From Shewanella sp. OPT22 (lineage in GTDB: Bacteria > Pseudomonadota > Gammaproteobacteria > Enterobacterales > Shewanellaceae): a stretch of DNA of 64,000 nt. The notes beneath the pieces are model-generated. The model worked only from the letters and a program-made list of their open reading frames with translations. It was not told the DNA's origin and ran no database searches. This document shows, in pieces, positions 1 to 9,817 of the stretch (position 1 is its first letter; every line of letters starts with the position of its first letter). The DNA lies in contig NZ_PGVH01000056.1 in assembly GCF_004168585.1 (NCBI RefSeq), forward strand, positions 376,576 to 440,575, read 5' to 3'. Position numbers and translations under genes: made by a program.

Positions 1-290
1 TCTCTTATTCCCATAAATTCGAGTTCTTCTGGGTCCATCAATCGATATAAGTCAAAGTGAAACACCTTAAGCTCATTAATTTCGTATGGTTCAACCAAAG
101 TATAAGTAGGACTTTTTACTGCGCCTGGATGCCCTAACGCTTGGATTAAACCACGTGAGAAAGTGGTTTTGCCTGCACCAAGGTCACCCTCTAAAAATAT
201 CGTCAAAGGTGGCTTAACAACTTTTGCAAGTTTATTCCCAAAAGCGACGGTAGCGTCTTCATTTACAAGAGAAAAAGAGTATTGTTTCAT
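1..290 (-). CDS. tsaE: TsaE, tRNA t6A37 biosynthesis ATPase (5' part, runs off the window)
   Basis: The frame begins at the ATG at 290 and is still open at base 1, giving about 96 residues. A P-loop GDLGAGKTT lies near residues 35-43 and is followed by [10 protein letters not shown] and the FDLYRL stretch, all typical of the YjeE/TsaE family. TsaE is the small ATPase that works with TsaB and TsaD to make N6-threonylcarbamoyladenosine at position 37 of ANN-decoding tRNAs, in the cytoplasm. The full protein is usually about 150 residues, so roughly the last third is outside the window. A terminator lies between the upstream transporter gene and this gene, so it probably has its own promoter in the short gap after 290. 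Identification is firm; the truncation comes from the window edge, not from decay. Confidence 0.93.
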   Translation of the reverse strand, partial: MKQYSFSLVNEDATVAFGNKLAKVVKPPLTIFLEGDLGAGKTTFSRGLIQALGHPGAVKSPTYTLVEPYEINELKVFHFDLYRLMDPEELEFMGIR

Positions 291-335
291 TTGAGTACTT
301 ACGACAACTTAATTAGCGCTAATTATACTGAAAAA

Positions 336-364
336 AAAACCGAAGTCTTTTTAACTTCGGTTTT
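336..364 (-). terminator. Rho-independent terminator of the POT transporter gene
   Basis: An 11-bp perfect inverted repeat (arms 336-346 and 354-364, core ACCGAAGT) encloses a 7-nt loop. Read on the minus strand it is followed by a run of T (complement of the A run at 331-339). It begins about 20 bp past the stop codon of the transporter gene. Confidence 0.85.
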
Positions 365-383
365 CAGCAGAAAAATTTTCAAC

Positions 384-1925
384 CTAAGATGCTTGCTGTG
401 CTCGCTGCATGTTCATTAGCCATTTGCCATAAATATAAATACCGACGGCAGAAATTGAACCAATAGCAGCAATGATGTACCAGGCAGCTCCAATATTGTG
501 AATTTGGTATAAATATTGTGTCAGAGACTGAGCTGTTTCACCGGTAAATTGTACTGCGGTGGTGAATGCTTCGCCTTCAGGAATCGCATCGACCTGAGAG
601 GCTGACATGCCTCTTTCCAGCAATAGTTCACGCGAAAACACTTCTTTTGACGCAAATGCTTCATACAATCTAGGAGCGTAACGACTTTCTAAACTCCACC
701 CAATACCTTGTGGAAGCATTACGAAACCTAAGTACATCGCCTTTTTACCTTTGGGAGCAATATTACCCATAAACTCGTTTTTCTTCGGGCTGATCATCAT
801 CTCACCGATAGAAAACATAGCTATCGCAATTGCCATCATCCAAGCTGCATTCGTAAAGCCGATAACAAGGAATGCCGCAATACTTAACAGACATCCTGCC
901 AACATGGCTGAAGTAACACGATACTTTGCTGTTAACCCTGCAATTAAGAAGCAACACGTCATGATCAACGCAGCATTAATATTAATCATACCTTCTGGCA
1001 TGATTTTAGTTCCAGCAAAGTCCATTCCTAGCACGGTTTGCCAGAAGCTACTTGAGGTTCCGCCTTCACCAAATAAGCTGGTAACGATAACGCTAGTGTC
1101 TACCCACTCTGAGATGTGGATCGGTAAGACATCAAATAACGCATTAAATAAAAACCAAAAACCAGAAAACACGAGCATGTAATAAATTACAATCGGCTTT
1201 TTAAGTTCATGTAATGCCTCTTTCCAAAGCACTTTTTGCTTAACCTCACCACTACGAACTTTGTCCATACGAGCTAAGCGTTCTTCTTTACCTGGCTCTT
1301 TATAAGTCAGTAATAAGATGAAGTTAAGTGAGATAATAGCAGCACAAGCAAAAAACACATTTTCCCATGCTAATTGGCGCATATGGACCGCGACTAATGG
1401 CCCAATAAAACCACCAATATTAACAATTTGGTAAAAGATACCCCATGCCATGGACGTATTATTACGATTGGTCGATAGAACTAATGTACCTTGAATACCC
1501 GGTTTAAATATACCTGTACCAGTCGCAAGCAACATGGCACCAAAAAAGAATCCCCAATAAGTTGGGAAAAACGCCATGACCATATAACCAGAAATTTTGA
1601 TTATGGTTGAAGCAAAAATGGTTTCTTTGTAGCCAACTCGATCAGAAATACCACCAGTTAAGACTGGAACAAAAGTCTGCATTAATGCCCAGATAAGAAG
1701 AATATCACTGTATTCTCTTAAGTTAATGCCTAATCCACCTTCAGAAACTGGAGATTTCGCATAAAGACCAGCACTGGCTTTTACCCCATAATAAGCAACA
1801 CGCTCAACCAGCTCCATACCACCCACAAGCCAGAATACGTAGCTTAAACTGACGATTGAAGCCCACATGCCTAACTGTTTAACTTCAGTTAAATCGTTAC
1901 CCGAAACTGAGCCATTATTGCTCAT
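384..1925 (-). CDS. POT/PTR-family proton-dependent oligopeptide transporter (MFS)
   Basis: This is a 513-residue polytopic membrane protein with about 12-14 hydrophobic segments. Near the N-terminus it carries the POT signature ELVERVAYYG (ExxERxxYYG), which is involved in proton coupling, followed by the MFS loop GGISDRVGYKE and a GTGIFKPGIQGTL segment. The family imports di- and tripeptides with protons across the inner membrane; the exact substrate cannot be read from sequence. I chose the ATG at 1925 because AAGGAG lies at good spacing before it (AAGGAGCGGGAT). An in-frame upstream ATG at 1982 would add 19 polar residues without a comparable ribosome binding site. It is monocistronic: a terminator follows the stop and the next gene upstream is unrelated. 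The loop before the last helices is longer than in short E. coli POTs. Confidence 0.85.
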   Translation of the reverse strand: MSNNGSVSGNDLTEVKQLGMWASIVSLSYVFWLVGGMELVERVAYYGVKASAGLYAKSPVSEGGLGINLREYSDILLIWALMQTFVPVLTGGISDRVGYKETIFASTIIKISGYMVMAFFPTYWGFFFGAMLLATGTGIFKPGIQGTLVLSTNRNNTSMAWGIFYQIVNIGGFIGPLVAVHMRQLAWENVFFACAAIISLNFILLLTYKEPGKEERLARMDKVRSGEVKQKVLWKEALHELKKPIVIYYMLVFSGFWFLFNALFDVLPIHISEWVDTSVIVTSLFGEGGTSSSFWQTVLGMDFAGTKIMPEGMININAALIMTCCFLIAGLTAKYRVTSAMLAGCLLSIAAFLVIGFTNAAWMMAIAIAMFSIGEMMISPKKNEFMGNIAPKGKKAMYLGFVMLPQGIGWSLESRYAPRLYEAFASKEVFSRELLLERGMSASQVDAIPEGEAFTTAVQFTGETAQSLTQYLYQIHNIGAAWYIIAAIGSISAVGIYIYGKWLMNMQRAQQAS

Positions 1926-2118
1926 ATCCCGCTCCTTATTTTTATCGTTATTTACTTTTGCCTTACCAATGAATGAAACCAAACAGTCTCACAACACATT
2001 TAACAAATTTGCAGCAATTGTATACATAAAGCGGTTACTTTACAGAAATTAGGGAAAAAGGCTAGCAGAGGACGATGAAGGGAAAGATTTATATGTAATG
2101 ACTCACAAACTTAAAAAT

Positions 2119-3444
2119 TTACTTAACCATTAGTTTTTGACTTTTTTTAAATCTAGCTAGATCTCTCGGATGTATGGGCGGAGCTGGCAACGGTACTAAC
2201 GGAGGAGCAGGCAACTCTCCAGTCTTGGCCTCAGTCTCATTTTGCACAGCTTGTTTAAACTCCTTATTTACGTATATTTTAAATTTCTCTAGCGAACTAA
2301 AAGGTACAGGCCTAAAACCAAATGTTCGTGAAAGAGGCTCTTTACGAACATTTACAACATCAGCTCTTAACATATGGGGTGAATCTGAAGATGGTTCAGA
2401 TGCTTTACCATTTTCGTTCTGCGCTTTCGCATCTAATTGAAAGTAATCACTCACTTGAGTTCTATGTAAATCAGAAGAATGACCTGAGCAATAACCTGCA
2501 CTTTGCACACTCCAACTTTTTCCCTCAGCCTCTTTCAATGAAATACTCTTCTCAGACGAGAAACTGGAAGGTGAGGGCTGATGATGTTCAGCAGGTACAC
2601 TGCAATTCATTTCACTTAGAGCTTTCGATGATAAACTCCCCTCAGATGATAAACTTGAAGATACGGAGTCATAACCTTCATCACAGGAATGATCAGTTAT
2701 TGATTGCCCTCCTGTGTCGGCAGTCCTACTTGCTTCATACTCAGCCAATTCTGATACATCAATTTCATCATATTCTGAGAATTCTTCACTCGTTTTTATG
2801 TAATCTTCTTTACTAGGGGCATGTTCCCTAACTAAACGATTCTCCAGTTTTCGATAGCAATCAGGTCTCGAATCTTTTAACACTTCAGGATGTAAAGGTT
2901 TGCTATATTTGTGATTTAATAACAGCTTTTGATCTTCAGCTCTCATTAAGGCCGATATTTGTTGATTATAACTTTCAAAAAACACACTTCCATTTGTAAT
3001 TTCTGGACTTTCAAAAGTTGCAGAATCATTGCCATACTTTATCGTAACCGTCTTTTTCTTTAACAGGCATTGAAAAAAACTGTCAGTGTCTATAGCTTCT
3101 CCAGCGGTTATAGTTTCTCCTTCTACTATCAATTGTAAGGATGACAAACTTCTCAGAGACCAGCTCAAGTTTGCTAGTTGATGTCCAAACTCTTGATTCG
3201 TTCTTGCTGTAACGAGTTTACCTACGGCGTATCTGCAGCTATTTACGTCAGAAGGATGAAGTTTAAACTGAATGTAATTGAAAAAATTGATTAGGCTCTG
3301 CTTCAATTTGGTTGTTAGCGACTGAGTGCTACGTTCGGATCTCAAACTTTTCATGCGAACAGCATCACCACGAAAATCCCCCCAAGCCGGAAAGTTATCT
3401 TTTTGGGCTCCAATGATTTCAGCAGATAAAGGTGCTACAGACAT
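2119..3444 (-). CDS. Ser-rich/Pro-rich orphan protein of unknown function (441 aa)
   Basis: I do not recognise a family. Residues 1-200 look globular, with mixed helix and strand and no signal peptide or membrane segment. Residues of roughly 210-340 are acidic and Ser-rich, with a dense SVSSSLSSEGSLSSK stretch and several Tyr in acidic context (EYDEID, AEYEAS, EGYDSV). The C-terminal tail carries a short proline repeat (PAPPLVPLPAPP, about residues 411-422) and ends basic. This layout (compact head, disordered Ser-rich middle, polyproline tail) is uncommon in housekeeping bacterial proteins and resembles secreted host-interacting proteins; that is inference only. The gene stands alone between two transporter genes with about 190-200 bp gaps on each side. 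The start at 3444 has a weak upstream ribosome binding site. Confidence 0.6.
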   Translation of the reverse strand: MSVAPLSAEIIGAQKDNFPAWGDFRGDAVRMKSLRSERSTQSLTTKLKQSLINFFNYIQFKLHPSDVNSCRYAVGKLVTARTNQEFGHQLANLSWSLRSLSSLQLIVEGETITAGEAIDTDSFFQCLLKKKTVTIKYGNDSATFESPEITNGSVFFESYNQQISALMRAEDQKLLLNHKYSKPLHPEVLKDSRPDCYRKLENRLVREHAPSKEDYIKTSEEFSEYDEIDVSELAEYEASRTADTGGQSITDHSCDEGYDSVSSSLSSEGSLSSKALSEMNCSVPAEHHQPSPSSFSSEKSISLKEAEGKSWSVQSAGYCSGHSSDLHRTQVSDYFQLDAKAQNENGKASEPSSDSPHMLRADVVNVRKEPLSRTFGFRPVPFSSLEKFKIYVNKEFKQAVQNETEAKTGELPAPPLVPLPAPPIHPRDLARFKKSQKLMVK

Positions 3445-3648
3445 AAAGTTATACCAAATCTCAAAGCTAAATAATCACCCCATGAAAAACTCAGCTTTGT
3501 GAACTTAGACGTTATTCAACACTATGAATAAATGAGTCGAGTTTTAAACATATGTCAATTGCAAAGAAGTGTAAAGAAACATAAATTATAATTTACGTTT
3601 CTCATATATTTTTAATGAATATCAAAAAGTAAGAGTATTTACTTTAAT

Positions 3649-4521
3649 TTAATTTGATTTTTTATAGCGAAGAACGAAATAGAAAGCAGGTATATTCATC
3701 AAAACACCATAGCACAATGATATCAAGGCCAGCTCTGACCAGTTTAAAAGGTCATTGGCGATAAATATGCCCATTGCTGCATTCTGAATTCCAACTTCAA
3801 TTTGTAAAGTTTTAGTTTCTCTTCTATCTAGATTAGCTTTTTTTGATATATAAAATGTCATCGCTGTAGCGAGCACGCACAGGCTCAAACAAAGAACGGC
3901 CATCAAAGCGCCCACTTCGATCAACTTTGCGAAATTATTGCTAATAAGTAGGCAAACAATCACAACGAATAACCAAGATGAAATAGCTTCTGCACTGTTT
4001 TTGTAGCGATCACAAAACTCGCTCGAAATATATCGTGTTGTCATTCCCAGAAATACAGGGATTACTGTCACCAGCAGCAGTTTTGCTGTTGTTGGTAAAA
4101 TTGGAATTGAGAATCTATCAACTTGAGATCCAAGCAATGATGCTTGAAAAATGAATAAACTCGGTAAGATAAACGGAAGCACCAAGCTCACAAAAGCCGT
4201 CATGGATAAGGACAAAGCACTATTTCCACCCGACAACTGGCTGATAACATTTGATGTTGCTCCACCAGGACAAGCTGCCAGTAAGATTAGTCCAATACTA
4301 ATCAATAATGGAACTTCAATGAACAGATTCGCAACAAGTATTACGCACCATGCTAAAGCAGGCAGTAATAAAAGTTGAAGAGATACTCCCAAAAAGAATG
4401 CTTTGGGCTGTTGTTGTACGCTTTTAAAATCTTCGACTGTGACATTCATCCCGAGCACGAACATCATCAATGCCAAAGCAAGCGGTAAAAAGATTTGAAG
4501 CATTGATGTGAAATCTATCAT
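3649..4521 (-). CDS. Bile acid:sodium symporter (BASS) family transporter
   Basis: A 290-residue membrane protein with about nine to ten hydrophobic helices and the BASS-family motif AACPGGATSNVISQLSGGN (near residues 82-100), which forms part of the sodium-binding crossover region. A second conserved stretch, EVGIQNAAMGIFIAN, lies near the C-terminus. Bacterial members move organic acids such as pantoate, pyruvate or bile acids with sodium; the cargo here cannot be assigned. The start at 4521 has no strong Shine-Dalgarno, and an internal ATG at 4503 is a possible alternative. The gene stands alone on the minus strand. Confidence 0.85.
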   Translation of the reverse strand: MIDFTSMLQIFLPLALALMMFVLGMNVTVEDFKSVQQQPKAFFLGVSLQLLLLPALAWCVILVANLFIEVPLLISIGLILLAACPGGATSNVISQLSGGNSALSLSMTAFVSLVLPFILPSLFIFQASLLGSQVDRFSIPILPTTAKLLLVTVIPVFLGMTTRYISSEFCDRYKNSAEAISSWLFVVIVCLLISNNFAKLIEVGALMAVLCLSLCVLATAMTFYISKKANLDRRETKTLQIEVGIQNAAMGIFIANDLLNWSELALISLCYGVLMNIPAFYFVLRYKKSN

Positions 4522-4628
4522 TGAAGTTATTACTGTAAGTGCAGAAGGCTAGATAAATTACAAAACATCAAAATAAAAAACAATGATGTAGCGCAGAAGA
4601 AACTGACATTATGTTTATTTGCGAACAA

Positions 4629-4659
4629 TATAAAGGCGATCGATTTGATCGCCTTTATA
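4629..4659 (-). terminator. Hairpin terminator downstream of valS
   Basis: A perfect 13-bp inverted repeat (4629-4641 and 4647-4659, core AAAGGCGATC) with a 5-nt loop lies about 35 bp past the valS stop. Read on the minus strand its 3' arm ends in a T-rich stretch, consistent with intrinsic termination. Confidence 0.7.
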
Positions 4660-4692
4660 TCAAGTTAGAGACAAGATTGCTTTTAAACCTAT

Positions 4693-7551
4693 TTAAGCCA
4701 GTTTCGCAAATTCAGCTTTCGTCTCGTTGAGCTTATCCATATCACGTTCAAGATCAGCCAATTTCGCTTTCTCTTTATCAATAACCGCAGCCGGTGCTTT
4801 AGCAACAAAACCTTCGTTAGAAAGTTTGCCTTTAATGCGGCCAACTTCTTTTTCTAGTTTTTCAAGTTGCTTATTAATACGTGCGGTTTCAGCAGCTACA
4901 TCGACTAAACCAGCCATTGGGATCAATAGTTCCATTTCACCGATCAAGGCAGTTGTTGACATTGGTGCCTGTTCATCATCTGCTAGCACAGTCATTGATT
5001 CAAGTTTTGCCAATGTAGCAAAGAATGCTTGGTTTGCTTCTAAACGTGCTTTGTCTTGCTCAGACACGTTTTTTAGCATCGAACTTAATGGCTTAGACGG
5101 AGCAATGTTAAGTTCAGCACGAATATTGCGTACTGCAACAATCACTTGCTTCACCCACTCAATATCTGCCATCGCCTGTTCGTCGACTTTTGATGTATCA
5201 AATTCAGGGAATGCTGCCTGCATGATAGTGTCGCCTTCCACTTTAACTAATGGCTTCACACGTTGCCAAATCGTCTCAGTGATATACGGCATCATTGGGT
5301 GCATCAAGCGCTGCATGGCTTCAAGTACGGTTAATAACGTATGACGTGTTCCACGTTTTTCAGCATCACTACCATTTTGCAATACTGGCTTAGTTAATTC
5401 TAAATACCAGTCACAGAATTGATTCCATGTGAATTCATAAACTGTGTTTGCAGCTAAGTCGAAGCGATAAGCAGCAATATGCTCATCAAACGTTTTAACG
5501 GTATTGTTAAACAAGCTCATGATCCAACGGTCAGCTAATGAGAATGTCATCTCACCGCCGTCAAAACCACAATCTTCACCTTCTGTATTCATCAATACAT
5601 AACGTGAAGCATTCCAAATCTTGTTGCAGAAACTGCGGTAACCATCAAGACGTTTCATATCCCAGTTGATATCACGACCTGTCGATGCCATTGCAGCTAA
5701 AGTGAAGCGAAGTGCATCAGTACCGTGAGCTTCAATACCTTCTGCGAATTCTTTACGAGTGCTCTTCTCAATCTTTGCTGCCAGTTTTGGCTGCATCATG
5801 TTACCCGTACGTTTAGTCACTAATGACTCAAGATCGATGCCGTCAATCATATCCAGCGGATCAAGTACGTTACCTTTCGACTTAGACATCTTATTGCCGG
5901 CTTCATCACGGATAAGTCCTGTCACATAAACGGTTTTGAACGGTACTTGAGGTGTGCCGTCTTCATCTTTGATGAAGTGCATGGTCATCATGATCATGCG
6001 CGCTACCCAGAAGAAGATGATGTCAAAACCAGTAACCAACACGTCCGTTGGGTGGAAGGTTTTTAGATCTTCTAAATTATCAGGCCAACCTAAGGTTGAG
6101 AACGTCCACAATGCAGAGCTGAACCACGTATCTAATACATCATCATCTTGGCGAAGTACTACCGAATCATCTAGGTTGTTATTTTTACGAGCTTCGGCTT
6201 CATTGCGCCCAACGTAAACTTTACCTGACTCGTCATACCACGCAGGAATACGGTGTCCCCACCACAACTGACGTGAGATACACCAATCTTGAATGTCACG
6301 CATCCAAGAAAAATACATGTTCTCATACTGTTGAGGTACAAATTTGATATCGCCATTTTCAACCGCTTCAATTGCCGTTTTTGCCATAGGCGCTACAGCA
6401 ACATACCATTGGTCAGTCAGTAGAGGCTCAATGACTACGCCAGAACGGTCGCCATAAGGTACTTTCAAACCATGCGGTTCAATTTTTTCAAGTAAGCCCA
6501 GAGTTTCAAATTCAGCAACAACGGCTTTACGAGCTGCAAAACGTTCCATACCGGCATAACGTTCAGGTAAGCTACCATCAATCTCGTTATTGATTGTGCC
6601 GTCAGTGTTTACGACTTCTGCTGTTTCACGAATCGCCGCATCCATGGTCAAGATGTTGAACATTGGCATTTGATGACGTTTACCAACTTCATAATCGTTA
6701 AAATCATGAGCTGGCGTGATTTTCACACAACCAGTACCAAACTCGATATCGACATAATCATCAGCAACGATTGGAATACGACGGTTTACAATTGGTAGAA
6801 GAATAAATTTACCAACTAGATTTTGATAGCGCTCATCATCTGGATGAACCGCAACGGCACTGTCACCCAACATCGTTTCTGGACGAGTGGTTGCAACTTC
6901 TAGATAATCTTTACCGTCTGCAGTTAGCTCACCATCCGCTAATGGATAGCGAAGATGCCACATTGAACCTTGCTTTTCTTTGTTCTCAACTTCAAGATCT
7001 GAAATTGCTGTGTGCAGTTTTGGATCCCAGTTAACTAGGCGCTTACCACGATAAATTAAGTCATCTTCGTACAATCTCACGAACACTTCTTGAACCGCTT
7101 TAGATAGACCTTCATCCATGGTGAAACGTTCACGATCCCAATCCACTGATGCCCCTAAACGACGAAGCTGTTTGGTGATGGTGCCGCCAGATTGCTTTTT
7201 CCAATCCCAGATCTTATCAATAAAGGTTTCACGCCCAATATCATGGCGGGATTTGCCTTCTTCAGCTTCAAGCTTACGCTCAACCAGCATTTGAGTTGCA
7301 ATACCGGCGTGGTCAGTACCCACTTGCCATAAGGTATTTTTCCCTTTCATACGCTGATAGCGCGTCAGGGTATCCATGATCGTATCTTGGAATGCATGTC
7401 CCATGTGCAGACTACCTGTCACATTAGGTGGCGGGATCATAATAGAGTAATTGCCTTGGCTAGTATCACCGTGAGGCTTGAAATAACCTTGCTCTTCCCA
7501 GTTTTGGTAAAGCGATTGTTCAATTGACTGAGGATCGTATGTTTTTTCCAT
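4693..7551 (-). CDS. valS: Valyl-tRNA synthetase
   Basis: At 952 residues it matches the usual ValS length. The class I signatures are in place: the HIGH-type motif HMGH at residues 49-52 inside [13 protein letters not shown], and the KMSKS loop [14 protein letters not shown] in the second half. The CP1 editing domain ([17 protein letters not shown]) is present, so mischarged threonine can be hydrolysed. The C-terminal 70 residues form the family's coiled-coil arm (repeated Lys/Glu/Leu heptads). It charges tRNA-Val with valine in the cytoplasm. It lies 12 bp downstream of holC and is presumably co-transcribed with it, an arrangement also known in E. coli (pepA-holC-valS). Confidence 0.99.
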   Translation of the reverse strand: MEKTYDPQSIEQSLYQNWEEQGYFKPHGDTSQGNYSIMIPPPNVTGSLHMGHAFQDTIMDTLTRYQRMKGKNTLWQVGTDHAGIATQMLVERKLEAEEGKSRHDIGRETFIDKIWDWKKQSGGTITKQLRRLGASVDWDRERFTMDEGLSKAVQEVFVRLYEDDLIYRGKRLVNWDPKLHTAISDLEVENKEKQGSMWHLRYPLADGELTADGKDYLEVATTRPETMLGDSAVAVHPDDERYQNLVGKFILLPIVNRRIPIVADDYVDIEFGTGCVKITPAHDFNDYEVGKRHQMPMFNILTMDAAIRETAEVVNTDGTINNEIDGSLPERYAGMERFAARKAVVAEFETLGLLEKIEPHGLKVPYGDRSGVVIEPLLTDQWYVAVAPMAKTAIEAVENGDIKFVPQQYENMYFSWMRDIQDWCISRQLWWGHRIPAWYDESGKVYVGRNEAEARKNNNLDDSVVLRQDDDVLDTWFSSALWTFSTLGWPDNLEDLKTFHPTDVLVTGFDIIFFWVARMIMMTMHFIKDEDGTPQVPFKTVYVTGLIRDEAGNKMSKSKGNVLDPLDMIDGIDLESLVTKRTGNMMQPKLAAKIEKSTRKEFAEGIEAHGTDALRFTLAAMASTGRDINWDMKRLDGYRSFCNKIWNASRYVLMNTEGEDCGFDGGEMTFSLADRWIMSLFNNTVKTFDEHIAAYRFDLAANTVYEFTWNQFCDWYLELTKPVLQNGSDAEKRGTRHTLLTVLEAMQRLMHPMMPYITETIWQRVKPLVKVEGDTIMQAAFPEFDTSKVDEQAMADIEWVKQVIVAVRNIRAELNIAPSKPLSSMLKNVSEQDKARLEANQAFFATLAKLESMTVLADDEQAPMSTTALIGEMELLIPMAGLVDVAAETARINKQLEKLEKEVGRIKGKLSNEGFVAKAPAAVIDKEKAKLADLERDMDKLNETKAEFAKLA

Positions 7552-7563
7552 GGAATTTGGTCA

Positions 7564-8034
7564 CTAAATATTTAAAGGTTGCTGAGCGAGGTCGTGAGTG
7601 TTTAGCTTCACGCCCATTGCTTTATACTGGCGAAAACGATCTCTTGCGATCGCTTTTAGCTTTTCGTCTGCGGCAACAAAGTCGATAATTTGCCCGAAGT
7701 TTACCGCAAAACTGGGTACTTGGTCTGCAAGATTTATCAGAAGATGACGATTTGTGCTAGGTCCAATTTGATCAAAGCCGATTTCAACTGGTGAACAGCC
7801 CTCTAATCCCTCACCTTTAAGGTTATGAGGCACGAATGATTGTGGGTCAAATTGCCAAAGAGTCTCATCAATATCAAAAGCCGCAGTTCGACTACCACAA
7901 TGTATGTAAACTTTACTTTTTTGTCGGTAATGATATTCAGCTAACTTGCAAGCTAGTTCTTGCACAGCTACAAGCGCTGAGCTTTGACTTGCTTGATTTT
8001 GATTTGGAGATAATAGGTAGAAAGTTCCTTGCAC
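7564..8034 (-). CDS. holC: DNA polymerase III subunit chi
   Basis: A 156-residue protein with the HolC pattern: an N-terminal FYLL segment, KVYIHC, DETLWQFDPQSFVPH and a central HLLINLADQVP. Chi joins the clamp-loader complex via psi (HolD) and binds the C-terminal tail of SSB, helping exchange primase for polymerase at the fork. It sits between pepA (upstream, separated by a terminator) and valS (12 bp downstream). The terminator suggests that holC-valS has its own promoter in the short gap after 8034, as well as any read-through from pepA. Confidence 0.96.
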   Translation of the reverse strand: MQGTFYLLSPNQNQASQSSALVAVQELACKLAEYHYRQKSKVYIHCGSRTAAFDIDETLWQFDPQSFVPHNLKGEGLEGCSPVEIGFDQIGPSTNRHLLINLADQVPSFAVNFGQIIDFVAADEKLKAIARDRFRQYKAMGVKLNTHDLAQQPLNI

Positions 8035-8058
8035 TTTTTTTCCCTCTTCTGATCAAAA

Positions 8059-8080
8059 AGGCGAAGCTAATGCTTCGCCT
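8059..8080 (-). terminator. Rho-independent terminator of pepA
   Basis: A 9-bp GC-rich inverted repeat (8059-8067 and 8072-8080, AGGCGAAGC) closes a TAAT loop. On the minus strand it is followed by TTTTT. It starts about 20 bp after the pepA stop. Confidence 0.85.
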
Positions 8081-8101
8081 ATTTATTCTTGCTGCGAAGC
8101 A

Positions 8102-9610
8102 TTATTCGCCTTGTTCGACGCCTGAACGATTCAACAAGAATTGTGACAGAATAGGTACAGGACGACCTGTAGAACCTTTATTCTTGCCACTGTTCCATGC
8201 AGAACCAGCAACATCAATATGCGCCCAGTTGTATTTCTTAGTAAAACGAGACAAGAAACAAGCTGCGGTGATAGAACCAGCAGGACGACCACCTAGATTG
8301 GTAAAGTCTGCAAATGGACTCTCTAGCATTTCTTGATAATCATCCCACAACGGCATACGCCATGCACGGTCACCACTTTGATCACCCGCATTTAAAATTT
8401 CGTGTGCCAGAGGATTATGCGACGAGAATAAACCAGAAGCATGTTTACCCAGTGCAATCACACATGCGCCTGTTAAGGTTGCCGTGTCGATTACAAGCTC
8501 TGGGTCAAAACGCTCAACATATGTCAATGCATCACAAAGCACTAAACGGCCTTCTGCGTCAGTATTGAGCACTTCCACTGTTTGACCTGACATGGTAGTA
8601 AGAATATCACCCGGACGATAAGCATTGCTGCCTGGCATGTTTTCACAACCGGCCAAAACACCAATTACATTGACGGGCAAGTTCATCTCACACAAGGTCT
8701 TCATTGTGCCGATGACACCGGCTGCACCACCCATGTCGTACTTCATTTCATCCATGGCTTCGCCTGGTTTCAATGAGATACCACCTGAGTCGAACGTAAG
8801 TCCTTTACCAACAAGTACGATTGGCTGTTCATCAGCGTTTGCAGCACCTTGGTACTTCATAATCGTCATGATGGACTCGTTAGCACTGCCACGGCCGACG
8901 GCTAAATATGAGTTCATACCTAGCTCTGCCATTTGCTCTTCGCCAACGGTAGTGACGTTTAAGTTGTCATATTGCTCAGCCATTTGACGTGCTTGTGACG
9001 CTAAGTAAGCTGGGTTACAGATGTTTGGCGGCATGTTGGCCACATCACGACACAAACGCATACCCTCAGAAACTGCATTACCATGCTCAATCGCACGTTC
9101 ACCAAAAGGCAACTCACGGCGTGTTGGTACATTAAATACAATTTTTCTTAATGGACGACGAGTTTCACCCTTTGACGACTTAAGTGCATCAAAACTGTAT
9201 AAACTGTCATTCGTCGTTTCTACCGCTTGACGTACTTTCCAGTATATATCGCGACCCTTAACGTGAAGTTCAGATAAGAAGCACACTGCTTCCATTGAAC
9301 CCGTTTCATTCAAGGTGTTGATCGTCTTAGCAATGATTTGCTTATATTGGCGCTCATCAAGTTCACGCTCTTTGCCGCAACCTACCAGCAAAACTCGCTC
9401 GCTCAATACATTAGGTACATGGTGCAAAAGAAGCATTTGACCAGGTTTACCCTCTAAATCGCCCTTACGAAGAATGTTACTGATGTAACCTTCACTGATT
9501 TTATCAAGTTGCTCAGCGATACCAGATAAACGACGAGGTTCATAAACACCGACAACAATACATGCTGAACGCTGTTTCTCTGGACTACCGCTCTTTACGC
9601 TAAACTCCAT
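8102..9610 (-). CDS. pepA: Leucyl aminopeptidase PepA (M17; also a DNA-binding protein in relatives)
   Basis: The sequence is near-colinear with E. coli PepA from [16 protein letters not shown] onward. Metal and catalytic segments of family M17 are present: [13 protein letters not shown] (Lys and Asp ligands), the DMGGAAGV stretch and [10 protein letters not shown] (Asp, Glu, Arg). The enzyme is a cytoplasmic hexamer that removes N-terminal residues from peptides; in E. coli it is also an architectural cofactor for Xer recombination and carAB control. I start at the ATG at 9610 because AGGAG is five bases upstream. The in-frame GTG at 9616 overlaps that ribosome binding site. The gene is divergent from lptF, as in E. 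coli. Confidence 0.98.
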   Translation of the reverse strand: MEFSVKSGSPEKQRSACIVVGVYEPRRLSGIAEQLDKISEGYISNILRKGDLEGKPGQMLLLHHVPNVLSERVLLVGCGKERELDERQYKQIIAKTINTLNETGSMEAVCFLSELHVKGRDIYWKVRQAVETTNDSLYSFDALKSSKGETRRPLRKIVFNVPTRRELPFGERAIEHGNAVSEGMRLCRDVANMPPNICNPAYLASQARQMAEQYDNLNVTTVGEEQMAELGMNSYLAVGRGSANESIMTIMKYQGAANADEQPIVLVGKGLTFDSGGISLKPGEAMDEMKYDMGGAAGVIGTMKTLCEMNLPVNVIGVLAGCENMPGSNAYRPGDILTTMSGQTVEVLNTDAEGRLVLCDALTYVERFDPELVIDTATLTGACVIALGKHASGLFSSHNPLAHEILNAGDQSGDRAWRMPLWDDYQEMLESPFADFTNLGGRPAGSITAACFLSRFTKKYNWAHIDVAGSAWNSGKNKGSTGRPVPILSQFLLNRSGVEQGE

Positions 9611-9634
9611 GAGCACTCCTAGATTCTTAAAGAC

Positions 9635-9663
9635 AAATATTTTTATTTATAAGATAATGTCAA
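9635..9663 (-). promoter_or_regulatory. Possible sigma-70 promoter for pepA
   Basis: On the minus strand a consensus TTGACA (9663-9658) is followed after 17 bp by ATATTT (9640-9635), about 25 bp upstream of the pepA start. The -10 match is weak, so this is tentative. Confidence 0.3.
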
Positions 9664-9817
9664 ATCTGCACCGCTTATTGGGCTAGTATTACAGTTTAAA
9701 TTGAATTTCTCTGTAAAAATGACATCAATAGATAATAAAAGCTCTGAAAGCAGACAGTTTACATGAAACTTATTCGTATTCCAGAAAAAAGACAACAACA
9801 ATAGAGTCTAATACCCA

